Below, piece by piece: positions 8,017 to 15,487 of a stretch of 21,253 bases of DNA (its first letter is position 1; every line of letters starts with the position of its first letter). The DNA is from a virus. The notes under the pieces were generated by a model that made no database searches, had not been told where the DNA came from, and saw only the letters and a list, made by a program, of their open reading frames with translations. The stretch spans positions 1 to 21,253 of IMG/VR virus record IMGVR_UViG_3300032293_000145; one strand, given 5' to 3'. The translations under genes were made by a program, and so were the position numbers.

Positions 8017-10056
8017 TTAGTTTTTATCTGGAATTTTGATTTCACAGTAATCGGTGGTGCAGTAGGCTTCGCCTTGTGCTTCCAGATTGTCTACTCCATC
8101 ATAGATAGCAGAGAAATCAATCTTTGCTAGTCTGCCAATGTAGTAGTCGTACTCATCTTCTGTAATTTCAGAATATGGCTGTTGTGGATAAACAGTGTTG
8201 CCCATTGGTAGGAATGAAACTGCCTTCAACTGTCCTTCATACATGTTTAGAACAGAAGCAATGTGCTGTTTCTCAGTTGCTGTGTCAAACGATAGCGTTA
8301 CTGAAACACCATTGTCTGACCAGTACTTCTGAGCGGTAGCAGCAAGTGCTGTCTTCTCAAATAGAGTTACATCCTTTTCTGCTCGCTTCTGTCCTGACGC
8401 AATTGGGAAGTATACTACTGAAGTATTTGCTGACACTAGGTCTGGCTCAATCTTGTACCCTGCCGCTTTGAACAAGTGTAGCATTGGGTCTGTGTTTCCA
8501 AAACGGATTGCTCTTAGATAGAACTTTCCACCTGGACCCCAGTGAACACCAGGGGTAGCACCAGAAAGAATTGAAACAGAGCCAGATGGCTTAACTGTAG
8601 TTACACGAATTGACTCACGAACACACATCCATTCTGAATACTTGTTGTCGTAATAGCGAATCTTGTTATATCCTTCGTCCATCCACTCACGAGTAGTAGG
8701 AAGACCATGCTCATCAGCGAATGATGCGATGCCAGTTAGAGATGTTCCAATTCTACGGTTTCTCTGCATGATACCGTTGGTCTGTTGCCAGTGAGTAGGT
8801 AGAAGTGTTACAGTCTTTCCATACAGATAAGCGAACTTAAGAGTACGCAGGAAGTCTTCCTTTGACTCGTGACGGTTTAGGTGTACTTCCACAAGGGTAC
8901 ATAGTTCATATGACTCTAGTGGCTGTTCTGCACACGGATTGAAGCCCATTACACGATAGTCCTTGCCATCTGCTGGGTCTGCTAGTCTACCAAAGTTACG
9001 AGCAACATCGAGCCAAATAAATCCTGGCTCACCATTGTCAACAATGCGGTCTACATACTTTTCGTAATCCATTCCGACATTTGCTTCGATAGAGTTGTTT
9101 GACATCCAAGCCCAACCTGGATTCTCTGGGTCGTATGAGTTACGCTCTGGGAATGCTTCTGCATTCTTTAGATTTAGGAAGTCCTCATCTCCATCTACGC
9201 CAAGTGCAAGAGTAGCAGAACGTCTGACGTTACCTGAAACAACACAAGTACCAATAAGGTTGATTAGGTCAACGATAGCACGAGCATCTAGGTTGTCTCC
9301 AACACGCTGTGAAAGAACGTGAGCAATACGCTCATGTAGTTTGATTAGCGGAGCAGGACCAGAGGCTACGCCACCAAATCCCTTAATTGGAGCACCTTCT
9401 GGACGAACCTCAGAGTAATCAAACTTCTGTATGTTCTGACCTGAACGAAGGAATGAGTTGATTAGAAGACGAGTTGCCTCTACCCAGCCTTCACGAGTAT
9501 CAGGAATAACATAAGTTACTTCTGGTTCTGATGGTGCGTAGATTGGAAAGTTTTTGTCTTTTCCAAGGGTATCAAAACCAACTCCAATACCAAGCATAAG
9601 AGCATCCATTACCCAAGCAAACAACTGACCTGGGTCATTCTTGTCTAGGTCTTTTGTAGATACCATAGCACAATTCTGAAGAGCCGCTGAGTTACGCTTC
9701 TCCATTGTTAGTGGTGTTCCGAATGTCCACATGCCACGACCTGGCGGTGTCCATTTTAGGTTAAACATGCGGTCAAAGGCTTCTTGTGCTGACTTCTGTG
9801 CCTTATAGTCATTCCATGGGAGACGATTCTCCTTTGCATGGTTTTTCTGTACAGAGTACATACCTTCGATAACTCTGCGTACAACTTCGTACCAGCGTTC
9901 TTTAGTTCCGTCTTCTTTGACTCGTGAGTAAGTGCGAACAAAGGTAATTTCACCTAGTGCGTTGCCCCCTGCATCCACGAATCCAAAGGGTGATTCGACT
10001 GATTTGTACTTTTCGACAAAATCATTCGGTAGGGTAAATGAGAAAAAATCTGACAT
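8017..10056 (-). CDS. nrdJ: Adenosylcobalamin-dependent ribonucleotide reductase (monomeric class II)
   Basis: This 679-residue enzyme reduces ribonucleotides to deoxyribonucleotides for phage DNA synthesis, using vitamin B12 to make the thiyl radical. All key residues of the Lactobacillus leichmannii RTPR type are visible. Cys375 lies in NPCAEQ (the thiyl radical cysteine; Asn373 and Glu377 alongside). Cys386 lies 11 residues later and Cys129 lies in LQNCAMVST, the two being the redox pair. A C-terminal CTTDYC (Cys666/Cys671) is the shuttle pair for thioredoxin-type reductants. SGNVRRSA (274-281) is also typical. At 679 residues it is shorter than the 739-residue reference, with most of the deficit between Cys129 and Cys375. 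No intein is present. The gene has its own promoter, a ribosome site AAGGTGG 7 nt before ATG, and a terminator, so it is an independent cassette among structural genes. Confidence 0.95.
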   Translation of the reverse strand: MSDFFSFTLPNDFVEKYKSVESPFGFVDAGGNALGEITFVRTYSRVKEDGTKERWYEVVRRVIEGMYSVQKNHAKENRLPWNDYKAQKSAQEAFDRMFNLKWTPPGRGMWTFGTPLTMEKRNSAALQNCAMVSTKDLDKNDPGQLFAWVMDALMLGIGVGFDTLGKDKNFPIYAPSEPEVTYVIPDTREGWVEATRLLINSFLRSGQNIQKFDYSEVRPEGAPIKGFGGVASGPAPLIKLHERIAHVLSQRVGDNLDARAIVDLINLIGTCVVSGNVRRSATLALGVDGDEDFLNLKNAEAFPERNSYDPENPGWAWMSNNSIEANVGMDYEKYVDRIVDNGEPGFIWLDVARNFGRLADPADGKDYRVMGFNPCAEQPLESYELCTLVEVHLNRHESKEDFLRTLKFAYLYGKTVTLLPTHWQQTNGIMQRNRRIGTSLTGIASFADEHGLPTTREWMDEGYNKIRYYDNKYSEWMCVRESIRVTTVKPSGSVSILSGATPGVHWGPGGKFYLRAIRFGNTDPMLHLFKAAGYKIEPDLVSANTSVVYFPIASGQKRAEKDVTLFEKTALAATAQKYWSDNGVSVTLSFDTATEKQHIASVLNMYEGQLKAVSFLPMGNTVYPQQPYSEITEDEYDYYIGRLAKIDFSAIYDGVDNLEAQGEAYCTTDYCEIKIPDKN

Positions 10057-10090
10057 AGTGTTTCCACCTTTCCATAACTGTGATGTATAA

Positions 10091-10099
10091 AGTATACCA
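10091..10099 (-). promoter_or_regulatory. Promoter of the ribonucleotide reductase gene
   Basis: TGGTATACT, giving a leader of about 28 nt that contains AAGGTGG 7 nt before ATG 10056. Unlike several neighbours this unit is not leaderless. Confidence 0.65.
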
Positions 10100-10139
10100 C
10101 AGTTTTAAGAAATATCAAACACTACCTTAAAGTATAGGT

Positions 10140-11537
10140 TTAAGCCCAGTTTCCAGCAATTAAAGTTTGAGAAGAAGTTCCAAGTTTTTCTAGTTCAAAG
10201 AATGAACCTGCAGTTGCGACTGTAGATACTCCTCCAGCAGATTGAGCAAACTGAGGTGTCAGGGTGCTTGCTGTAGTAGCATTGCTAGTAAAGAATCCTT
10301 CGAACTCTACAACATATGATGCTGTAGCACTAATTGTTCCTGTTACTGTAGTTGCTGCGTTAGTTGATGACTGTCCAACAAAATCAAATGCCGCCTGACC
10401 AGCAGCCTTATATGATTTATAGTTATATTTAAATATTACAGGAGCGTTGCTAAAAGCAAACTCTAGACGAATTGGAACACCACCAGAAGTAAAGGTAGAT
10501 GTAAAATAATAAACTCCTCTAAATCTATATGACTTTCCAACTTCAAGAGAGGATAGTACGTCATTTGCAGCAGCAAAAGGGCTTACTGGTGTAGATGAAG
10601 TTGCGGCAGTTGAGTTTGATACTGCATAGACCATTTGTGGTGCACGAATAAAGCCAAAGCCAGGACCTGCACCTGTGGTTTTTGTTGTAGCAAGTTGTAG
10701 AGATTCTGCACCTGCAGCAACCATTCCAAATTCTTGGCTTGCTGTTGTTGGCACTGTTCCTGACGGTAGTCTTATTGGTGCTAGAGATGTTGTTGTTGTT
10801 GTTCCCACAAGGCTTCCTGTCATAGTTCCTCCACCTTTAAGCAGTGGTGCTGAGGTAGTCCAAGACATGCCTCCTCCTACTGGTGCATACTCAATCACCT
10901 GACCAAATGTTGTTGGAAGTCCTGCTGGATAAATGTCTCTATATGAAAGAACTCTAAATGATGGCGTTCCAGCGGCAGAGTTTGGCGATGCTAAAAATGT
11001 ATTTGCAGTTTGTGATGGCAAAGTCAGGCTTCCATTTATTGTTGTAGTTGAACCAGTTCTACCAATGGTTATGGTTGGTGAATTTGTTGTTCCAATAAGA
11101 ATAGAGCCAGCAGCCGCTCCTGAGCCTGTTCCAGTATCTATAGTAATCGAGCCAGATGGACCTGTGCTTCCAGAACCGTTTCCAGTTTTAATTAAAATTG
11201 CTCCAGATGCGTTTCCAGCACCTGCTCCAGCACCAGTAGCAATCGTAACTGAGCCAGAAGTAATTCCACCTATTCCAGAACTTGTAGTTCCAGAAGAAAT
11301 TGTAATTGCACCAGAAGCAGTTGTATTGTTAGCGGTAGAAATTGGTAAAGCCACACCTGCAGCAGAAGACAACCCAGTAAGTGCTGCTGGTTCCGATGTC
11401 CATGCTGGAGTATTTCCAGAACCTTGAGAAATTAAGATTTGTCCAGTTGTTCCAGCAAGAGAGTCTAAGGTTAGACCTCCATCAATATTAATTCTAGAAT
11501 CGGTAGGTATTTGTATACCAGATATATGACTTCTCAT
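10140..11537 (-). CDS. Repetitive tail-fibre protein with C-terminal jelly-roll-like domain
   Basis: This 465-residue protein starts SHISGIQIPTDSRINIDGGLTLDSLAGTTGQILIS, a common opening of phage fibre proteins. Residues about 70-180 are a beta-helix-like series of short units of the type SGAITISSGT, SGSVTIATGAG, SGAILIKTGNG and SGSITIDTGTG. After a linker (FRVLSYRDIYPAGLPTTFGQ) the C-terminal 160 residues (SYRFRGVYYFTSTFTSGGVPIRLEFAF...) look like a C1q/TNF-type receptor-binding head. Promoter TGCTATAAT ends 6 nt before ATG 11537 and there is no Shine-Dalgarno, so it looks leaderless. The upstream fibre gene stops only a few bases before this promoter. It is probably a trimeric fibre that contacts the host. 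Confidence 0.8.
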   Translation of the reverse strand: MRSHISGIQIPTDSRINIDGGLTLDSLAGTTGQILISQGSGNTPAWTSEPAALTGLSSAAGVALPISTANNTTASGAITISSGTTSSGIGGITSGSVTIATGAGAGAGNASGAILIKTGNGSGSTGPSGSITIDTGTGSGAAAGSILIGTTNSPTITIGRTGSTTTINGSLTLPSQTANTFLASPNSAAGTPSFRVLSYRDIYPAGLPTTFGQVIEYAPVGGGMSWTTSAPLLKGGGTMTGSLVGTTTTTSLAPIRLPSGTVPTTASQEFGMVAAGAESLQLATTKTTGAGPGFGFIRAPQMVYAVSNSTAATSSTPVSPFAAANDVLSSLEVGKSYRFRGVYYFTSTFTSGGVPIRLEFAFSNAPVIFKYNYKSYKAAGQAAFDFVGQSSTNAATTVTGTISATASYVVEFEGFFTSNATTASTLTPQFAQSAGGVSTVATAGSFFELEKLGTSSQTLIAGNWA

Positions 11538-11543
11538 AAATCA

Positions 11544-11552
11544 ATTATAGCA
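11544..11552 (-). promoter_or_regulatory. Leaderless-type promoter of the 10140-11537 fibre gene
   Basis: TGCTATAAT ends 6 nt before ATG 11537, in the 17-bp gap after the previous fibre gene. There is no Shine-Dalgarno. Confidence 0.7.
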
Positions 11553-11554
11553 GA

Positions 11555-13450
11555 CTAGACACCAAGAAGTGTTAGCCTATAAACTCCAGCAGTTACTGTT
11601 GCTGAAGCATTCCATTTAACAGTAACGTCACCAGTAGTGTCATTAATAGCAAAGTCTGGCTCAACTGTAGACCCAGATGAAACTTCTTTTAGTGATGGAA
11701 TGATAGAGCCTACTGCACCAATACCATGGGTACCTGCAGCAACTGTCCAAGTAACTTCTCCAGATGATGGAGTAAGAGAAGCGTTGGTTGCTGTGTATCT
11801 CTTTACTCCTGAACCTGCTGAACCTGATACTGCTGTTGCTACGAATGCTGTAGTAGCAACAAGTGTGCTAGAGTTACCAGCAGTAGCAGTAGTTGCTGTA
11901 GCAGCACCAATGTCTCCACCTGCAAAAATTAGTCCTCCAGTACCAGATTCGTCAGTTAGTGCTGCACGAAGGTTGGCACTTGAAGGCGTGGTTAGGAATG
12001 TCTGTACTCCAGAAGCAGTTGAGTGTAGTAATGTTACTGCATTTGGAATTGTAGTGCTATTTACGCTAGTTACTGATGGAAGCGATGTTACACCAGCAGC
12101 AAGATAAGCAGATGTTGCTGTGAAAGCAGCAGTTCCAAGAGTACCACCAGAACCAATGTTAAGTGTTGAAGAGTCTGTACCAGCAAGTGTAAGTGTGTTG
12201 CTTACTGTTAGAGTCTTGCTTGTTGTACCACCAGCAACAGTGAATCCTGTCGAAGCAGCGGTAAGTGTAAGACCGTTATAAGTCTTGCTAGTAAGAGCAG
12301 AAGCAATTCTTGCATCAGCAACTGTTCCAGAAGTAATTACACCACCAGAAAGGTTCCCAATTGTTACTGCACCAGCAGCGTCAACTGAGAACTGTGCGGT
12401 AGGGAATGATGCAATACCAGCACTAGATGTGGTTGCTATAGGAACTGCTCCAGCACCAGAGAATTGTGTCCAAGTTACAGAAGTAGTTCCAACAGTAACA
12501 TTCGGTGTTGTTTGAACGTATCCGTCTCCACCATGAACAGTACCAGCGACAACATAGGTCAAGTCACCAGCGTCAATTTCAGGAGACTCGTCAGAGTCAA
12601 GGGCACGAGTAAAGATAAATGAAGTAGTGTTTCCCACAGAACCTACTTGAGTAACTGTATAAATACCGTTTTGTAAAGCAGTTGCCTGATTCTTAATAAG
12701 AATACGGTCAGTGACGGTTAGAGATTGTGCGTCAACAGTAATGGCAGACCAGTTTGAAGAAGTGGCGATTGTAAGTGTTGCTCCTACACCAGAAGTTCCA
12801 TTTGAATAAGTAGTTGTGATTGTTCCACCAACAAGGTTACCAGCAGTACCAAGAGCACCTGTTGTAGCATAGTTGACAGATGGGTGAACATGAAGACCAC
12901 TAGAGATAGTATCTACATAAGCCTTTGTTACAGCGTCTGCTGCTGATGTTGGAGTTCCAAGACCAGTAATCTTGTTATCTCCCATGGCAATGTTGCCACC
13001 CATTGTAAGACCAGTTAGAGTTCCTACGCTAGTCAGAGATGATGCGGTTACCCCTGAGTTTAGGCTAGAGCCAGTAAGAGTACCTGCTGCTGCGGTAACG
13101 GTAATGTTGGCAGAGCCATCGAAGGAGGTTCCGTTAATTGTTCTAGCAGTCTGAAGGGTAGTTGCGGTAGATGCGTTGCCTGTAAGAGCACCTACAAAAG
13201 TTGTCGAGGTTACAGATGATAGACCTGCAATAGTTGTGGCGGTAGCACCAAGTGCAACCGATGTGCTACCAATGGTAACAGCGTCTGTACTAAGGGCTAC
13301 GTTTACTGCAGCAGAGCCATTTCCAATTACAATTCTTCCGCCTGAATATGCCAAAGCACCTGCAAGTGTTCCACTTGAGTGTGTGCTCAGTGTTGCATTT
13401 AACAACAGATTTGTATTTAAATCTATGTTTGTTAAAAATTTTCTAGACAT
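11555..13450 (-). CDS. Long repetitive tail-fibre protein
   Basis: This 631-residue protein is dominated by Thr, Ser, Gly, Ala and Val. It contains units seen in many phage fibres: GGNIAMGDNKITGLGTPTSAADAVTKAYVDT (about 152-182), ILIKNQATALQNGIYTVTQVG and LAGTDSSTLNIGSGGTLG. These form beta-helical shafts. The C-terminus (VKRYTATNASLTPSSGEVTWTVAAGTHG ... GVYRLTLLGV) is a distinct compact domain, likely the tip. The ribosome site AAGGAG lies close before ATG 13450 and no promoter motif is visible directly in front. The preceding Mtd-domain gene stops 12 bp upstream, so the two are probably co-transcribed. The low-complexity DNA gives long open frames on the other strand that I regard as shadows. 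Confidence 0.8.
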   Translation of the reverse strand: MSRKFLTNIDLNTNLLLNATLSTHSSGTLAGALAYSGGRIVIGNGSAAVNVALSTDAVTIGSTSVALGATATTIAGLSSVTSTTFVGALTGNASTATTLQTARTINGTSFDGSANITVTAAAGTLTGSSLNSGVTASSLTSVGTLTGLTMGGNIAMGDNKITGLGTPTSAADAVTKAYVDTISSGLHVHPSVNYATTGALGTAGNLVGGTITTTYSNGTSGVGATLTIATSSNWSAITVDAQSLTVTDRILIKNQATALQNGIYTVTQVGSVGNTTSFIFTRALDSDESPEIDAGDLTYVVAGTVHGGDGYVQTTPNVTVGTTSVTWTQFSGAGAVPIATTSSAGIASFPTAQFSVDAAGAVTIGNLSGGVITSGTVADARIASALTSKTYNGLTLTAASTGFTVAGGTTSKTLTVSNTLTLAGTDSSTLNIGSGGTLGTAAFTATSAYLAAGVTSLPSVTSVNSTTIPNAVTLLHSTASGVQTFLTTPSSANLRAALTDESGTGGLIFAGGDIGAATATTATAGNSSTLVATTAFVATAVSGSAGSGVKRYTATNASLTPSSGEVTWTVAAGTHGIGAVGSIIPSLKEVSSGSTVEPDFAINDTTGDVTVKWNASATVTAGVYRLTLLGV

Positions 13451-13461
13451 CTATTCTCCTT

Positions 13462-13821
13462 CTATGACAGATAAGCATATCCAATGCTTGGTTCTGACAG
13501 TGTTACTTTAATTTGATTTGAGCCAATGTATTCAATATCGCCTTCTATAACATTACTATTATAATCGGTTATTATGACGTTTGGCTTAAAAGATAGGGGA
13601 TGTGCGATAGTCCATACAGAAAGATTTGCATTTTGTGTGTGAGTATAAGCAATATCTCCAACGTCTAGACTTAAATAGTCTAGGCTATTCCAGGCAGTAG
13701 TACCGTCACCAATTTTAATCTTATTGGTATCGGTTTCTAGCCCAATTTCACCAGCAAGCAGAATAGGGTTAGTAGAAGTCCAGCGACTTGCTGTTCCTCT
13801 TTTTTGCTGCATTGTTGGCAT
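13462..13821 (-). CDS. Short fibre/tropism protein with Mtd-like N-terminal domain
   Basis: This 119-residue protein opens with MQQKRGTASRWTSTNPILLAGEIGLETDTNKIKIGDGTTAWNSL, the signature of the phage-fibre/major-tropism-determinant N-terminal domain that attaches receptor-binding modules to the tail. The remaining 70 residues (THTQNANLSVWTIAHPLSFKPNVIITD...) look like a small beta domain of the kind that follows such anchors. The start is ATG 13821, with AAAAGGA 9 nt upstream. A promoter TGCTATAAT lies at 13858-13850. A five-codon frame (13840-13823) lies between promoter and start. Its neighbour at 13873-14529 has the same N-terminal domain with a different C-terminus, showing modular exchange. 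Confidence 0.78.
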   Translation of the reverse strand: MPTMQQKRGTASRWTSTNPILLAGEIGLETDTNKIKIGDGTTAWNSLDYLSLDVGDIAYTHTQNANLSVWTIAHPLSFKPNVIITDYNSNVIEGDIEYIGSNQIKVTLSEPSIGYAYLS

Positions 13822-13849
13822 CTTATATCATCCTTTTCATAACTATAAA

Positions 13850-13858
13850 ATTATAGCA
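13850..13858 (-). promoter_or_regulatory. Promoter of the Mtd-domain / long-fibre pair
   Basis: TGCTATAAT in the 51-bp gap upstream of ATG 13821. The leader is about 22 nt, contains AAAAGGA, and includes a five-codon open frame. Confidence 0.65.
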
Positions 13859-13872
13859 TGATTTACTGATAT

Positions 13873-14529
13873 TTATATCCAGCCACCAGTATTTGTTGCT
13901 GTAGATGGACCAAGATAATCTACTTTTATAAAACTATTACTCAAAAGATTTCTAGTTGTATCGGTATTTGAGAACTTGATTCTTGGTCTAAAATCAGACG
14001 AGCCATTTCCAGTAGTCAATGTTCCTTGTATTGTAAACATCAGTACTGGGTCAGTGCTTGATGAAGAAAAAGTAACTAGTGCACCTGTTACGTTGCTGCT
14101 ACCTGTAAATGTGCTGGTTGAATAACTTACACCAGTTCCTCTAGTTCCATATGACCAAATATATCTAATATTTGAAAATGCTGTCATTCCAGTTTGATAA
14201 AAGCCAAAATCGAAGTTTCTTGCACTTCCTGGGGTGCTTGTTGAAATAGTGCATTGAATTGTAAATTCATATATTGAATTTGCTAACAAAGGAAGTCTTG
14301 ATGGACTAGGAAAAAGGTCCTGCTCTGTAGTGTTTAGGGTCATTGTCTGCTGGGCAGTTACATAGTAAAAAGATTTATTTGTTGGAAAAAGGCTTGCCCA
14401 TAGAGTTGTTCCATCACCTATTTTTAAAACTTTATTTGTTGTATCGTAACCCAATTCACCAGCAGAAAGGGGATTTACAGCAGCAGACCATTCCGATGCT
14501 GTTCCCCTTTTCTGTTGTTGAACTGTCAT
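13873..14529 (-). CDS. Fibre protein with Mtd-like N-terminal domain and beta-sandwich C-terminus
   Basis: This 218-residue protein opens with QQQKRGTASEWSAAVNPLSAGELGYDTTNKVLKIGDGTTLWASL (about residues 4-47), paralogous to the start of the 13462-13821 protein. Residues about 55-215 are a beta-rich domain (LPLLANSIYEFTIQCTISTS, ARNFDFGFYQTGMTAFSNIRYIWSYG, NLLSNSFIKVDYLGPS) resembling the trimeric head at the end of many phage fibres. The start ATG 14529 lies just after the stop of the preceding 80-residue gene, with GGAG 4 nt before it, so translation is coupled. It is likely a receptor-binding protein. The family is clear at the N-terminus; the C-terminal fold is inferred. Confidence 0.75.
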   Translation of the reverse strand: MTVQQQKRGTASEWSAAVNPLSAGELGYDTTNKVLKIGDGTTLWASLFPTNKSFYYVTAQQTMTLNTTEQDLFPSPSRLPLLANSIYEFTIQCTISTSTPGSARNFDFGFYQTGMTAFSNIRYIWSYGTRGTGVSYSTSTFTGSSNVTGALVTFSSSSTDPVLMFTIQGTLTTGNGSSDFRPRIKFSNTDTTRNLLSNSFIKVDYLGPSTATNTGGWI

Positions 14530-14530
14530 A

Positions 14531-14773
14531 TTACTCCGCTACTGGAACTACCAAAGTGTCTAGTTCCTGCTTATAAACAGAAATCATTTGCTCAAGCAGA
14601 TTAAGATTACTGTTAATCTCTGTTTGTGCTTGCTCGTTTGGTTCTTCCTGTGCGTTAATTACGTTCAGGTTGAGGCTCAACTGGTAAGCCTCTACTGCTA
14701 GTTGCTGGATTCTTTGTGTAACTACCGAAGTTCTTTCGTCAACGGTAAGTAATGAATTAAAATCAATAGACAT
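14531..14773 (-). CDS. Small helical protein, possible fibre-assembly factor
   Basis: This 80-residue protein is almost wholly alpha-helical by composition, with no Cys and no membrane segment. Spaced hydrophobics in LAVEAYQLSLNLNVINAQ and SNLNLLEQMISVYKQELDTL suggest two amphipathic helices, perhaps a coiled-coil hairpin. I do not recognise a named family. It begins a three- or four-gene fibre unit with its own promoter (TGCTATAAT, 14815-14807) and ribosome site AAAGGTGG 7 nt before ATG 14773. Its stop is immediately followed by the next fibre gene. The context suggests a structural linker or chaperone for fibres, which is inference only. Confidence 0.7.
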   Translation of the reverse strand: MSIDFNSLLTVDERTSVVTQRIQQLAVEAYQLSLNLNVINAQEEPNEQAQTEINSNLNLLEQMISVYKQELDTLVVPVAE

Positions 14774-14806
14774 TGATTAGCCACCTTTCAAGTGTTGTAT
14801 TTTTTA

Positions 14807-14815
14807 ATTATAGCA
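14807..14815 (-). promoter_or_regulatory. Promoter of the 80-residue protein and downstream fibre
   Basis: TGCTATAAT with a leader of about 27 nt containing AAAGGTGG. It lies back to back with the plus-strand promoter of the NlpC/P60 gene. Confidence 0.7.
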
Positions 14816-14822
14816 CATGATA

Positions 14823-14851
14823 GTGACATTTAGGTTAATTCGTGGTATAAT
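14823..14851 (+). promoter_or_regulatory. Promoter of the NlpC/P60 peptidase gene
   Basis: GTGACA (14823-14828), a 17-bp spacer, then TATAAT (14846-14851) with TGG in front. It is one of the few promoters here with a visible -35 element and is the only clear one serving a plus-strand gene. Confidence 0.75.
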
Positions 14852-14860
14852 TTATATACG

Positions 14861-14883
14861 ACACCCTTCAAAAAGGTGTTTTT
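14861..14883 (+). terminator. Leader hairpin with T-tract before the NlpC/P60 gene (attenuator-like)
   Basis: ACACC pairs with GGTGT (two further T-A pairs inside after a mismatch), followed by TTTTT. It starts within a few bases of the predicted transcript start and ends before the AGGAGG. It may stop a share of transcripts early or only structure the leader; the stem is short. Confidence 0.45.
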
Positions 14884-14901
14884 CCATTAAAGGAGGAAAA
14901 T

Positions 14902-15447
14902 ATGAATAATTCAAAAATCAAAAAATTACTCGCTGTCGGAATACTAAGTTTTATGTTGTCTGGGTATCCAACCCCTATTGCTCAGGCTGACAAGGTACCC
15001 CAACAAATAATTAAAGAAAAAGGTTTCGACTTTAGAAGCCAACTAATCAATCATGCTAAGTATTTAAAAAATACTGAAAGAATGAAACGGACTGTTCAAA
15101 AACTAATGAGACGTGTAAATAAAACTTCTTATGTCTTTTCTGGGTCTACCCCATATGGGTGGGACTGTTCTGGAATGGTTAGATGGACTTATAAGCAATT
15201 TGGACTAGATGTTCCTCATTCCGCCAACAAACAAGCACACATTGGCAAAAGAGTTTCTGTTCCAAAATTAGGAGACATCGTAGTCTTTGCTTACAATGGC
15301 TCTACAAACTTCTATCATTCTGGTATCTATATTGGCAAGGGTAAAATAGTAAACTCTAATCGTTACTATGGAACTACAGTCATTGAACCATTAACAGATT
15401 ACAAAAATAGTCAAATAAGATTTGTAAGAGTAGTTTCTACTTTATAA
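14902..15447 (+). CDS. Secreted NlpC/P60 cysteine peptidase (peptidoglycan hydrolase)
   Basis: This 181-residue protein is the only plus-strand gene. Residues 1-29 form a typical signal peptide: a basic start (NNSKIKK), a hydrophobic core (LLAVGILSFMLSG) and an AQA cleavage site at 27-29. Residues about 67-178 are an NlpC/P60 domain with the catalytic cysteine in WDCSGM (Cys89), histidine in FYHSGIYIG (His139) and a third polar residue in VNSNRY (Asn151, 12 residues later). The family cleaves peptide stems of cell-wall peptidoglycan. With a signal peptide it would act outside the membrane, as a Sec-exported endolysin or a host-wall modifier. The start is fixed by AGGAGG 5 nt before ATG. A divergent promoter at 14823-14851 and a hairpin in its leader suggest separate control from the fibre genes that surround it. 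Confidence 0.9.
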   Translation: MNNSKIKKLLAVGILSFMLSGYPTPIAQADKVPQQIIKEKGFDFRSQLINHAKYLKNTERMKRTVQKLMRRVNKTSYVFSGSTPYGWDCSGMVRWTYKQFGLDVPHSANKQAHIGKRVSVPKLGDIVVFAYNGSTNFYHSGIYIGKGKIVNSNRYYGTTVIEPLTDYKNSQIRFVRVVSTL

Positions 15448-15487
15448 AAAACATTTTTAGCATATACAAAATTTGTGAATTAGTCTT

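Noticed and set aside
10933-12107. Long Pro/Val/Ala-rich plus-strand frames opposite the two repetitive fibre genes
   Set aside because: They mirror the Thr/Gly/Ser-rich fibre codons and have no start signals or known folds.
15448-15487. Possible bidirectional terminator between the convergent NlpC/P60 and CBM genes
   Set aside because: Only ACAAA-A-TTTGT (15466-15476) and loose A/T runs are present. The stem is too short and A/T-only to call a terminator.
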